From assembly GCA_037140715.1 (NCBI GenBank), contig JBAXDX010000090.1, forward strand, positions 1 through 11,901: a stretch of DNA of 11,901 bases, written 5' to 3'. The translations under genes were made by a program, and so were the position numbers. The stretch's first letter is position 1, and each line of letters opens with the position of its first letter. Of this stretch, positions 1-6,686 are shown one piece after another. The DNA is from JAUZPB01 sp037140715. Its GTDB lineage: Bacteria; Bacteroidota; Ignavibacteria; Ignavibacteriales; SURF-24. The notes below the pieces were generated by a model. That model worked only from the letters and a program-made list of their open reading frames with translations. It made no database searches and was not told the DNA's origin.

Positions 1-374
1 TTAAGGCGGATAAGGAAATGCTTAATACTGTTCTGCGTAATCTGTTGTCAAATGCCGTGAAGTTTACCAGGCAGGGGGGTAAGGTAATAGTCCGGGCAAC
101 AGAAGCAGAAAATAATATGATGGTAATATCCGTAACTGACAGCGGTATCGGGATGTCAGAAACTTTATCTCAAAGGTTATTTAAAATAGATGAAAAAACA
201 GGACGCAAAGGCACAGACGATGAACCAAGCACAGGACTGGGTCTGCTCCTCTGCAAAGAATTTGTTGAAAGGCATGGCGGCAGAATTCAGATGGAAAGTG
301 TAGAAGGAAAGGGAACTATTTTTTACTTCACGATTCCCGCAATACAGCAGGTCCCGCCACCAGTAATGGAATAA
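1..374 (+). CDS. Sensor histidine kinase, C-terminal fragment (5' end outside window)
   Basis: This is the ATPase end of a two-component sensor kinase whose start lies left of the window; the first complete codon is at position 3. The visible part is a HATPase_c domain with the N box (SNAVKFT), the G1 box (DSGIGM), and a G2 region with GLGL followed by CKEFVERHGG. This domain binds ATP and phosphorylates a histidine in the missing HisKA domain. Aligned without gaps to the end of the kinase at 614-3382, 94 of 118 residues from the in-frame ATG at 18 are identical. The DNA is also nearly identical in blocks, so this is the upstream member of a tandem paralogous pair. The ATG at 18 is internal and not a start: it matches residue 805 of the second kinase. 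No response regulator is seen beside it. The kinase assignment is firm; the signal and partner are unknown. Confidence 0.93.
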   Translation, partial: KADKEMLNTVLRNLLSNAVKFTRQGGKVIVRATEAENNMMVISVTDSGIGMSETLSQRLFKIDEKTGRKGTDDEPSTGLGLLLCKEFVERHGGRIQMESVEGKGTIFYFTIPAIQQVPPPVME

Positions 375-382
375 TTATAATC

Positions 383-470
383 TCTTCTTACTCTTAATCT
401 TACTCATAATCTTACTCATTTTTCTGAAGTGATTATGATTAAGATTAAGATTATGAGTAAGATTAAGAAA
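383..470. repeat. Hexamer-array inverted repeat, copy 1
   Basis: The left arm is five in-phase hexamers of the form A[A/C]TC[A/T]T (390-419: ACTCTT, AATCTT, ACTCAT, AATCTT, ACTCAT). The right arm is made of the complementary hexamers (435-464: ATGATT, AAGATT, AAGATT, ATGAGT, AAGATT). Positions 392-414 and 446-468 are perfect 23-bp inverted repeats separated by 31 nt. It lies just after the stop codon of the upstream kinase. It is one of four copies in the window and the best paired one. No T-run follows, so it does not look like an intrinsic terminator. Its function is unknown. Confidence 0.88.
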
Positions 471-474
471 AATA

Positions 475-500
475 TTGACACGGATTTCAACCCGTGTCAA
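475..500. repeat. REP-like hairpin next to hexamer repeat copy 1
   Basis: TTGACACGG (475-483) and CCGTGTCAA (492-500) are perfect 9-bp arms with an 8-nt A+T-rich loop. The sequence around 471-488 aligns with 3498-3517 beside copy 2 (AAATATTG, A or C, CACG), so both may belong to one composite element. The CACGG...CCGTG stem with an ATTT-type loop resembles REP-type palindromes; that resemblance is from general knowledge and has not been tested. Confidence 0.6.
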
Positions 501-551
501 AATATTTTCATGCCTTTCATCCTGAAAATTATTACCTTTACTCCTCATGAA

Positions 552-583
552 TCAGTTAATAATCTGAAAATCATATTAACTGA
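552..583. repeat. 10-bp perfect inverted repeat upstream of the complete kinase
   Basis: TCAGTTAATA (552-561) and TATTAACTGA (574-583) form perfect 10-bp arms around a 12-nt spacer. The repeat ends 30 bp before the kinase ATG at 614, so it could be an operator or a 5' leader hairpin. No matching copy was noticed elsewhere in the window. Regulation is inferred from position only. Confidence 0.5.
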
Positions 584-613
584 AATATTTTAATCCATGC
601 AGAAGAGATATTT

Positions 614-3382
614 ATGTTAACTCCTGACCATTCCCGTACAAACTCTGTCTTTGATTTAATACGGATATTCCTTAAAAACAGAGCTGTCCGGCAGCTGGAA
701 AGAAAAAAAATATGGATGGCATCAGCTTTACTGGCAGGCGGACTGCTTCTGACGCTTACTGCCTGTCTCTTATTAAAATCAGATGTCGAACAGGACGCAA
801 AAAATGAGTTCGATATTACTTGTACTGACCTGAATAATAAAATATCCGCAAGACTTTATACACACGCCCAGCTGCTCCGGAGCGGAGCTGCTTTCCTTAT
901 GAATTCAGACGAAATAACCCGCGATGAATGGCGTAATTTTTATGTGAATCAGAGAATTGAGAAGAATTTACCAGGTATCCAGGGTTTCGGATACTCGGTA
1001 ATAATTCCCCGGTATCAGTTAGCCCCGCACGAAAAGAAAATTCAGAGCGAAGGATTCCCGCACTACTCCGTCAGACCAAAAGGCAAAAGAGAAATATATA
1101 CGTCAGTTATATACCTTGAACCATTCTCCGGCAGAAACCTGCACGCTTTCGGTTATGATATGTTCTCCGAACCGATTCACAGAAAAGCTATGGAAATATC
1201 CAGAGATTCTAATATCGCCACCCTTACAAAAAAAATTATGTTTGACCGGGAAACAAATGAGGATATCCAGGCAGGTACTCTTATGTATGTTCCTGTCTAT
1301 AAAAAAGGAATGCCGGCCGGAACTGTGGAAGAATGCCGGCGTGCCATTAAGGGATGGGCTTACAGCCCTTACCGGATGAATGATCTGATGAAAGGAATAC
1401 TGGGTAGTACCCGGTCTATTGTAAAAAAGAATATCCGGCTGGAAATATTTGATGATTTCTCATTTAACCGGAATGCTCTGCTTTATGACAACAAGCAGGA
1501 TATCGACAGGAAAGTAATCCCCTCTCTGCTATTCTCTTTGAAATACTCTGTCCCCTTCAATGGTAATCTGTGGTATTTACGGTTTACAAAATATGATTCC
1601 GCTAAATCGGGACCGGATTATAGTAAAGTATGGTACGCTGCAACAGGCGGAATAAGCTTCAGTATCCTATTGTTTGTCATTTATCTGCTGCTTATTAATA
1701 CTAATATCCGCGCTCATAAACTCGCAGAGGAACTAACCCGTGTCTTACGCGGAAGCGAAGCTAAATATAGTTCAATGATTTCCAATATTTCAGATGTAGT
1801 CTGCATAATTGATGCAGATGGCATATTTAAATATAACAGCCCCAATATCGAAAAATGGTTCGGATGGCAGCCACAGGATCTTTTAGGAACAGATGTCTGG
1901 TTAATAGTTCATCCGGACGATATGAAGCGCGTTCAAAAAAGATTCTTTTCTCTCCCTGAAAAGGATAACCCCCTAAAAACTGTGGAATGCAGATATAAAT
2001 GTAAAGACGGGAGTTATAAACCAATTTCTCTTACGGCTGCCAGCCTTATAAATGATCCCATAATTAATGGCGTGCTGATAAATTATCATGACATCACCAG
2101 ACGTAAGGAGATAGAAGAAGGTCTTGAAAAAACACGTAAAGAACTTGTCGCAATAAAAAAAATAGCGGATGAAGCAGGCGAATTTGCCGAAAATACCATT
2201 GATACTGTGCGGGAATCTTTAATCGTTCTCGACCAGGAATTACGGGTAGTTAAAGCAAGCAGGTCTTTCTATGATTTCTTTAAGGTAAGTCCTGAAGAGA
2301 CTATCGGAAAACTGATATATGACCTGGGAAACCGGCAGTGGAATATCCCTAAACTCAGAGAACTTCTGGAGACTATCCTCCTTGTAGAAACAACGTTTGA
2401 TAACTATGAAGTGGAACATGACTTCTCTGAAGTCGGTAAACGTACCATGCTTTTAAATGCCCGGCAGATTCAAAGGGAACCGGGAGTTAAAGAAAAGGTA
2501 ATACTTCTTGCCATAGAGGATATTACCGAACAAAAAACTGCTCAGTCCGAGCTTATGAGACTTAATGAAGATTTACAAAAATCGAAAATGCAGATTGAAA
2601 AAAATCTGATTCAGGAACATTCGCTCGTGGAAGACCTGACCAAAACTAAAGAAAAACTTGAGGTGATAAATTCAGAAAAGAACAAGCTTTTCTCTATTAT
2701 TGCTCATGATCTGAAAGGACCCTTCCAAGGGTTCATGGAATTAACAGAACTAATGGCTGAGGACATTAACAGCATCCCTCAGGATGAACTATCCGTAATG
2801 GCCCGCGAGATGCACCTTACTTCAAAAAAACTCTTTTTGCTGTTGAATAATTTACTGGAATGGGCGCGTATGCAACAGGGCGCAATTAGTTTTAATCCGA
2901 CAGAAATAGTCTTATCAGAGATAGTTTCTGAAAATATTGATTTAATAATTAAACGCGGGGAGCAGAAAGGAATTGAGATAATTAATGAAACTGACCAGGA
3001 CCGGACTGTTCATGCGGATAAGGAAATGCTTAATTCTATCCTGCGCAATTTTTTGTCAAATGCCGTGAAGTTTACCAGACAGGGGGGGAAGGTAATAGTT
3101 AAATTAGAAAAAATAGAAAATAGTATGATGGAAATATCCGTAACCGACAGCGGTATCGGGATGTCAGAAACTTTATCTCAAAGGTTATTTAAAGTAGATG
3201 AAAAAGTAGGACGCAAAGGCACTGACGGTGAACCAAGCACAGGACTGGGTCTGCTCCTCTGCAAAGAATTTGTTGAAAAGCATGGCGGCAGAATCCGGGT
3301 GAAAAGTGAGAAGGGAAAGGGAACTGCTTTTTATTTTACGATTCCGGCAATGCAACAAATTTCCCTGCCCGTAATGGAATGA
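614..3382 (+). CDS. Membrane CHASE-PAS-PAS sensor histidine kinase
   Basis: A complete 922-aa hybridless sensor kinase. Domain order: a first membrane segment at about residues 34-54; an extracytoplasmic CHASE sensor domain at about 85-290, with the typical stretch GFGYSVIIP and a later FSEPIHRKAME; a second membrane segment at about 341-361; PAS 1 at about 384-495, ending in YHDITRRKEIEE; PAS 2 at about 528-640, ending in AIEDITEQK; a likely coiled coil at about 642-690; HisKA with phospho-acceptor His698 in SIIAHDLKGP; and HATPase_c at about 798-912 with SNAVKFT, DSGIGM and STGLGL. CHASE domains bind small ligands outside the membrane and PAS domains may add a cytoplasmic input, so it should autophosphorylate on His698 and pass phosphate to a regulator encoded elsewhere. 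It has no receiver domain. The ATG at 614 follows a weak purine-rich AGAAGAG site. It is the second of two tandem paralogues. The ligand is unknown. Confidence 0.95.
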   Translation: MLTPDHSRTNSVFDLIRIFLKNRAVRQLERKKIWMASALLAGGLLLTLTACLLLKSDVEQDAKNEFDITCTDLNNKISARLYTHAQLLRSGAAFLMNSDEITRDEWRNFYVNQRIEKNLPGIQGFGYSVIIPRYQLAPHEKKIQSEGFPHYSVRPKGKREIYTSVIYLEPFSGRNLHAFGYDMFSEPIHRKAMEISRDSNIATLTKKIMFDRETNEDIQAGTLMYVPVYKKGMPAGTVEECRRAIKGWAYSPYRMNDLMKGILGSTRSIVKKNIRLEIFDDFSFNRNALLYDNKQDIDRKVIPSLLFSLKYSVPFNGNLWYLRFTKYDSAKSGPDYSKVWYAATGGISFSILLFVIYLLLINTNIRAHKLAEELTRVLRGSEAKYSSMISNISDVVCIIDADGIFKYNSPNIEKWFGWQPQDLLGTDVWLIVHPDDMKRVQKRFFSLPEKDNPLKTVECRYKCKDGSYKPISLTAASLINDPIINGVLINYHDITRRKEIEEGLEKTRKELVAIKKIADEAGEFAENTIDTVRESLIVLDQELRVVKASRSFYDFFKVSPEETIGKLIYDLGNRQWNIPKLRELLETILLVETTFDNYEVEHDFSEVGKRTMLLNARQIQREPGVKEKVILLAIEDITEQKTAQSELMRLNEDLQKSKMQIEKNLIQEHSLVEDLTKTKEKLEVINSEKNKLFSIIAHDLKGPFQGFMELTELMAEDINSIPQDELSVMAREMHLTSKKLFLLLNNLLEWARMQQGAISFNPTEIVLSEIVSENIDLIIKRGEQKGIEIINETDQDRTVHADKEMLNSILRNFLSNAVKFTRQGGKVIVKLEKIENSMMEISVTDSGIGMSETLSQRLFKVDEKVGRKGTDGEPSTGLGLLLCKEFVEKHGGRIRVKSEKGKGTAFYFTIPAMQQISLPVME

Positions 3383-3397
3383 TTATAATCTGTTCTT

Positions 3398-3495
3398 TCT
3401 CTTAATCTTAATCTTACTCATAATCATAATCTTAATCGCCTGCCTTGAAATGGGTATGAGTATGATTAAGAGTAAGATTATGATTAAGATTATGA
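3398..3495. repeat. Hexamer-array inverted repeat, copy 2
   Basis: The left arm (3404-3437) reads AATCTT, AATCTT, ACTCAT, AATCAT, AATCTT, AATC. The right arm (3456-3495) reads ATGAGT, ATGATT, AAGAGT, AAGATT, ATGATT, AAGATT, ATGA. Exact pairings include 3425-3437 with 3482-3494 (13 bp) and 3409-3419 with 3470-3480 (11 bp); mismatches fall mainly at the two variable hexamer positions. It begins about 20 nt after the kinase stop codon, at the same offset as copy 1 after the first kinase, so it probably duplicated together with the gene. Confidence 0.85.
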
Positions 3496-3524
3496 CAAAT
3501 ATTGCCACGAATTTTCATTGTTAC

Positions 3525-3538
3525 TGGGTTTTAACCCA
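3525..3538. repeat. Small REP-like hairpin next to hexamer repeat copy 2
   Basis: TGGGTT (3525-3530) and AACCCA (3533-3538) form a 6-bp stem around TT. It follows the motif AAATATTGCCACGAATTTT (3498-3516), which is shared with the flank of copy 1. It lies about 30 bp before the pyrophosphatase start and would fall in that gene's 5' region. Function unknown. Confidence 0.4.
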
Positions 3539-3560
3539 TAGCAGATTTTATAAAATAACT

Positions 3561-3565
3561 GGAGG
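3561..3565 (+). promoter_or_regulatory. Shine-Dalgarno site fixing the ppa start
   Basis: GGAGG at 3561-3565 is 4 nt from the ATG at 3570 and selects it over the upstream in-frame ATGs at 3450 and later, which lie inside repeat DNA and have no such site. Confidence 0.75.
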
Positions 3566-3569
3566 CAGC

Positions 3570-4121
3570 ATGACTAATAACCCATGGCATACCGTAAATT
3601 TAGGCGACAGCGCTCCTGATTCGGTCAGAAGCATAATTGAGATACCAAAAGGTTCTAAAGGGAAATATGAGCTTGATAAAGAAAGCGGACTGCTCAGGCT
3701 TGACCGCGTTCTGTTCTCCTCAGTTCACTATCCGGCTAATTACGGCTTTATACCGCGCACTTACTGCGATGACCACGATCCTCTCGATATTCTCGTAATT
3801 TGCTCGATTGAAGTAATCCCGATGTGTATAATCGAGGCGAAAGTCATAGGCGTGATGCGTATGGTAGATGAAAACGAAAGGGACGATAAAATAATCTCTG
3901 TGGCAAAAAACGATATAGCCGTTAATTATATTAATGATATCTCCGAACTTCCTCCGCATACGGTTATTGAACTAAGACGCTTTTTCGAGGATTATAAAAA
4001 GCTGGAACATAAAAACGTGATAGTAGAACAGTTCTCCGGCAGAGAACAGGCTTACAAAGTTATTAATGAAAGCATCGCACTTTACAAAAAAAACTATGGT
4101 AAGCTCTACGGTGAGTTTTAA
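3570..4121 (+). CDS. ppa: Inorganic pyrophosphatase, family I
   Basis: Soluble enzyme that hydrolyses pyrophosphate to two phosphates and so pulls biosynthetic reactions forward. From the ATG at 3570 it is 183 aa, a normal family I length. This start follows GGAGG (3561-3565) at good spacing, and the protein then begins MTNNPWHTVNLG. The reading frame stays open upstream to 3450, but that part runs through a hexamer repeat and is not believed. Visible motifs: EIPKGSKGKYELDKESG (24-40), HYPANYGFIP (53-62), the metal-binding DHDPLD (68-73), and DENERDDK (100-107) with Asp100, Asp105 and Lys107 matching the E. coli Asp97, Asp102 and Lys104. The second residue of the DxDPxD signature is His rather than the usual Gly/Ser/Asn/Asp, a mild departure. 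It sits alone after the kinases and converges with the peptidase gene. Confidence 0.95.
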   Translation: MTNNPWHTVNLGDSAPDSVRSIIEIPKGSKGKYELDKESGLLRLDRVLFSSVHYPANYGFIPRTYCDDHDPLDILVICSIEVIPMCIIEAKVIGVMRMVDENERDDKIISVAKNDIAVNYINDISELPPHTVIELRRFFEDYKKLEHKNVIVEQFSGREQAYKVINESIALYKKNYGKLYGEF

Positions 4122-4159
4122 GACAACCGGAAAAACCGTACGGAATACAGCCCCCTCTT

Positions 4160-4209
4160 AGTCTTACCAATAATCTTAATCAGACTCATAACCGATTATG
4201 AGTAAGATC
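4160..4209. repeat. Hexamer-array inverted repeat, copy 3 (decayed)
   Basis: A shorter, degenerate copy between the convergent ppa and peptidase genes. Units include AATCTT (4172-4177), ACTCAT (4184-4189) and ATGAGT (4198-4203). The best stem is ACTCATAA (4184-4191) with TTATGAGT (4196-4203) around a 4-nt loop. The position between two gene ends would suit a two-way transcription stop, but there is no T-run on either strand. Confidence 0.7.
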
Positions 4210-4222
4210 CCCAGTAGTTTTA

Positions 4223-5416
4223 CTATTGTAAAATAGGAAATATCTCTCTCTGTCGTTCATCCCCTGTGCAGATTACATCTCCTTTGGCTGAAATAAAGAT
4301 ATCAATTTCGCAACGCACTCCGAATTCACCCGGAAGGTAAATACCCGGCTCAATTGAAAAGCTGGCAGAAGGGAGTACAAGCCTTTCGTCCCGTGTTTCA
4401 TAATTATCCATGTGTGCTCCGCTACCGTGTGTCTCTGTGGTAATGGAATGCCCCGTGCGGTGAATGAAATACTGTCCATAGCCTGCTTCTTTGATAAAAT
4501 TGCGACAGGCATCGTCAACTTCATATCCGCGTAACTCTTTCCCCTGTTTAAATCGGTTCTCTACCAGTTCAAATGCCTTATCTCTTGCGCCTGATACTAT
4601 ATTGAATATCTTAACATACTTTTCAGGCACGCTTTTGCCCACATAACCTGTCCAGGTAATATCGGACATAACGGCTTTTTCCGTGTTCATCTTTGCCCAA
4701 AGGTCTATCAGTACAAAGTCGCCCAGCTTAATTGTCTTATGTATATTCGCGTCAGGAGCATAATGAGGATTTGCGCTGTTTTCATTTACAGCAACGATAG
4801 CATCGGAATCGGTAATCATGTCCCGTCTTATGAACTCGCTCATAATAAACTGTTGCACCTGGTATTCATCGACAGTTTTGCCGGAATTAGTCTCCGTTTT
4901 TATAAAATTAAAGGCAAGCTTAACGATATCATATAAAGCGTATGCCACAGTCTTATTTCCCTCGAACTGTTCGTCAGTCCAGCGCGCGCCAAACATTGAG
5001 ATAAGATCACCACTGCTTTTTATATCAATTCCAAATGTTCTCAGATATTCGATAGTTCCTGCATCAACTTTGGAAACGTAAGGAATAGCGTTCATCGGAG
5101 AATATTCCATAGCAACCTTTAATCCCGGAGTTAGTATTACAGATAAATGCCCGCGCAACGATTCGCGGCTTGAATAGGTCAGCTTTTCGCCCGGCAGGTG
5201 GTCAAGATGAAAAGCCTCAATGCCGTTAATTATTTTGACAGGGGTTCCTTCCTTCGGTACGAAGTAATAAAATCCGCGCGTCAGATGAGCATTGCAGGCA
5301 ATATTCAGGATTTCATGAGCCGGAGAGTTCGACCCCCGGAAGTCATAGAACAGCCAGGCATCGAAATCCATTTTTCTTAATATACTCTGAATGTTTGCCA
5401 AATCGAATCCGGACAT
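4223..5416 (-). CDS. M24 metallopeptidase, Xaa-Pro aminopeptidase-like
   Basis: A 397-aa member of the M24 (pita-bread fold) peptidases, closest in form to aminopeptidase P/Xaa-Pro dipeptidase, which remove residues next to proline from peptides in the cytoplasm. An N-terminal creatinase-like domain covers about residues 1-150 and the catalytic domain about 155-397. All five expected metal ligands are visible: Asp238 (VLIDLW), Asp252 (MSDITWTG), His323 (HRTGHSI), Glu356 (SIEPGIY) and Glu370 (RCEID). His218 (NPHYAP) and His330 (TETHGSG) also match family positions. The start codon at 5416 follows GAGGAA on the minus strand. There is no signal peptide. It lies downstream of the deoxyhypusine-synthase-like gene on the same strand but past a strong terminator, so it probably has its own promoter. 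The exact substrate (P1' proline or another) cannot be told from the sequence. Confidence 0.92.
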   Translation of the reverse strand: MSGFDLANIQSILRKMDFDAWLFYDFRGSNSPAHEILNIACNAHLTRGFYYFVPKEGTPVKIINGIEAFHLDHLPGEKLTYSSRESLRGHLSVILTPGLKVAMEYSPMNAIPYVSKVDAGTIEYLRTFGIDIKSSGDLISMFGARWTDEQFEGNKTVAYALYDIVKLAFNFIKTETNSGKTVDEYQVQQFIMSEFIRRDMITDSDAIVAVNENSANPHYAPDANIHKTIKLGDFVLIDLWAKMNTEKAVMSDITWTGYVGKSVPEKYVKIFNIVSGARDKAFELVENRFKQGKELRGYEVDDACRNFIKEAGYGQYFIHRTGHSITTETHGSGAHMDNYETRDERLVLPSASFSIEPGIYLPGEFGVRCEIDIFISAKGDVICTGDERQREIFPILQ

Positions 5417-5494
5417 TTATTCCTCGTGGTTGTTATGTAAGTTTAATGCTGATAAAATAAAATAGCGGAGCAGAAATTATAAATATTGGAAACA

Positions 5495-5527
5495 TCAAAA
5501 AAAACGCGCCTGTTACCGGCGCGTGCT
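5495..5527 (-). terminator. Rho-independent terminator of the deoxyhypusine-synthase-like gene
   Basis: On the minus strand a perfect 7-bp stem, ACGCGCC with GGCGCGT (arms 5518-5524 and 5504-5510, loop 7 nt), is followed at once by eight T (5504-5497). It lies 24 nt after the stop of the gene ending at 5548 and before the peptidase start at 5416, so the two genes are probably separate transcripts. Confidence 0.9.
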
Positions 5528-5547
5528 TTAATTGCTGACTGTGGGAA

Positions 5548-6594
5548 TCAGATCGCCGTCTGAGTTTTTTTAGCGAACAGCTTCTGATGTTCTTTCCCTT
5601 CTCTCGCTTTCCAGTTCCCTTTGTGGTAAGCATAGCCGGTAACTAGTGGCATTGCCAGAGTGGCTTCGGCATAAACCATCTGCTCGTATGTAGTTTCAAC
5701 CTTGCCCCATGAACTGGCCTCTTTAAGGGTCGAGCCTGAGAGAGCACCATCGCGTTCATCGGCGACTGTAATCTGAACGGCGTATTTGTGCATAGAAGCT
5801 TCGCCCTGAAGAAGGTCCGCTGCAACGACAATATCCTGAGTAAAGTTTTTTGGCACACCTCCGCCTATCATTAAGATACCTGTATCCTTTGCCGCAATCT
5901 TGATATGAGTCAGTTCAAGGAAGTCCTTTGCCGAGTCGATTGACACGTGCTTGTCAGGATTTTTAGTCTGATGCATTACGAAGCCAAAACCGGCGGAACA
6001 GTCGCTGAATGCAGGACAGAAAACAGGTACGTTTTTCTTATAAGCCGCGTAGATAATTGAATCTTCAACTTTAGGCCCGCCGTTATTTTCAAGATACTTC
6101 CCCATTTCCCATATAAATTCGCGTGAAGAATAAGGGCGTGGTTCGAGCGAGTCGCAGATTTGTCCGCACGTATCATCGCAAATTCTAAGTTCGTCTTCAT
6201 CAATAAATGTATCATAGATCCTGTCGATTGCCAGTTCTCTTAACTGGTTGTCATCGCTCCACTTTGTGCCTATATAGTGCTTAAAGCCCAAAGCTTCGAA
6301 GAAATCCTGATCTACAATAAGCGCACCTGTAGAAACAATAGCGTCAACCATGTTATTGTTAACAAGGTCAAATACCACTTTCTTCAAGCCTGCGCTGAAA
6401 ATACTGCCGGCCAGTGTAAGAATAACCGAGCATTCTTTATCTTTGAGCATCATATCATAAATTTGCGCGGCGCGGTTAAGATCGCGCGCTGTGAAGGCCA
6501 TTTTCTCCATAGCCTCAACCATTGGAACCACATCGTACTTCTTAATGTCGATGTGCTGAATTACTTCCTTTAAAAAGTCTTTTTTCTCTGCCAT
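5548..6594 (-). CDS. Deoxyhypusine synthase-family protein (bacterial DHS-like)
   Basis: A 348-aa protein of the deoxyhypusine synthase (DS) family, cytosolic NAD-dependent enzymes that move an aminobutyl group from an amine to an acceptor through a lysine-bound imine. Visible landmarks are LAGSIFSAGL (61-70), STGALIVDQDFF (88-99), the glycine turn IGGGVPKNF (243-251), ADERDGALSG (278-287) and SSWGKV (294-299), with the catalytic lysine as Lys298. By alignment from memory to human DHS, Trp327, Lys329, Glu323 and Asp313 are kept (Trp296, Lys298, Glu292, Asp282), while His288 and Asp316 become Asn250 and Leu285. Bacteria lack the eIF5A target of true DHS. The likely role is therefore amine chemistry, such as homospermidine formation, but the substrate is not known. 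The start is preceded by AGAGAC, a weak ribosome site. It lies 92 nt after the epimerase on the same strand and ends in a clear terminator. Confidence 0.9.
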   Translation of the reverse strand: MAEKKDFLKEVIQHIDIKKYDVVPMVEAMEKMAFTARDLNRAAQIYDMMLKDKECSVILTLAGSIFSAGLKKVVFDLVNNNMVDAIVSTGALIVDQDFFEALGFKHYIGTKWSDDNQLRELAIDRIYDTFIDEDELRICDDTCGQICDSLEPRPYSSREFIWEMGKYLENNGGPKVEDSIIYAAYKKNVPVFCPAFSDCSAGFGFVMHQTKNPDKHVSIDSAKDFLELTHIKIAAKDTGILMIGGGVPKNFTQDIVVAADLLQGEASMHKYAVQITVADERDGALSGSTLKEASSWGKVETTYEQMVYAEATLAMPLVTGYAYHKGNWKAREGKEHQKLFAKKTQTAI

Positions 6595-6686
6595 CTGTAG
6601 TGTCTCTTTTTATTATTGATTAATTGTCAGTTGAATATTTTATGCCTGAAAGCATGGAATGTAATGCATATCATGCGGTTTACGAG

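Noticed and set aside
18..374. A complete short ATPase protein starting at the ATG at 18
   Set aside because: The frame is open to the window edge and the residues before the ATG match the second kinase, so the gene is simply cut by the window.
383..470. CRISPR array
   Set aside because: The units are 6 bp, contiguous and inverted, with no unique spacers and no cas genes.
3450..3569. A 40-residue N-terminal extension of the pyrophosphatase from the in-frame ATG at 3450
   Set aside because: It is encoded by the hexamer repeat and its flank, has no ribosome site, and family I enzymes begin near the ATG at 3570, which has GGAGG.
4160..4209. Bidirectional intrinsic terminator between ppa and the peptidase gene
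   Set aside because: The stem is short and A+T-rich and no T-run follows on either strand. It is better explained as a decayed member of the hexamer repeat family.
5433..5633. Small minus-strand protein overlapping the end of the deoxyhypusine-synthase-like gene
   Set aside because: It runs through the terminator and the 3' end of the real gene in another frame and shows no domain or ribosome site.
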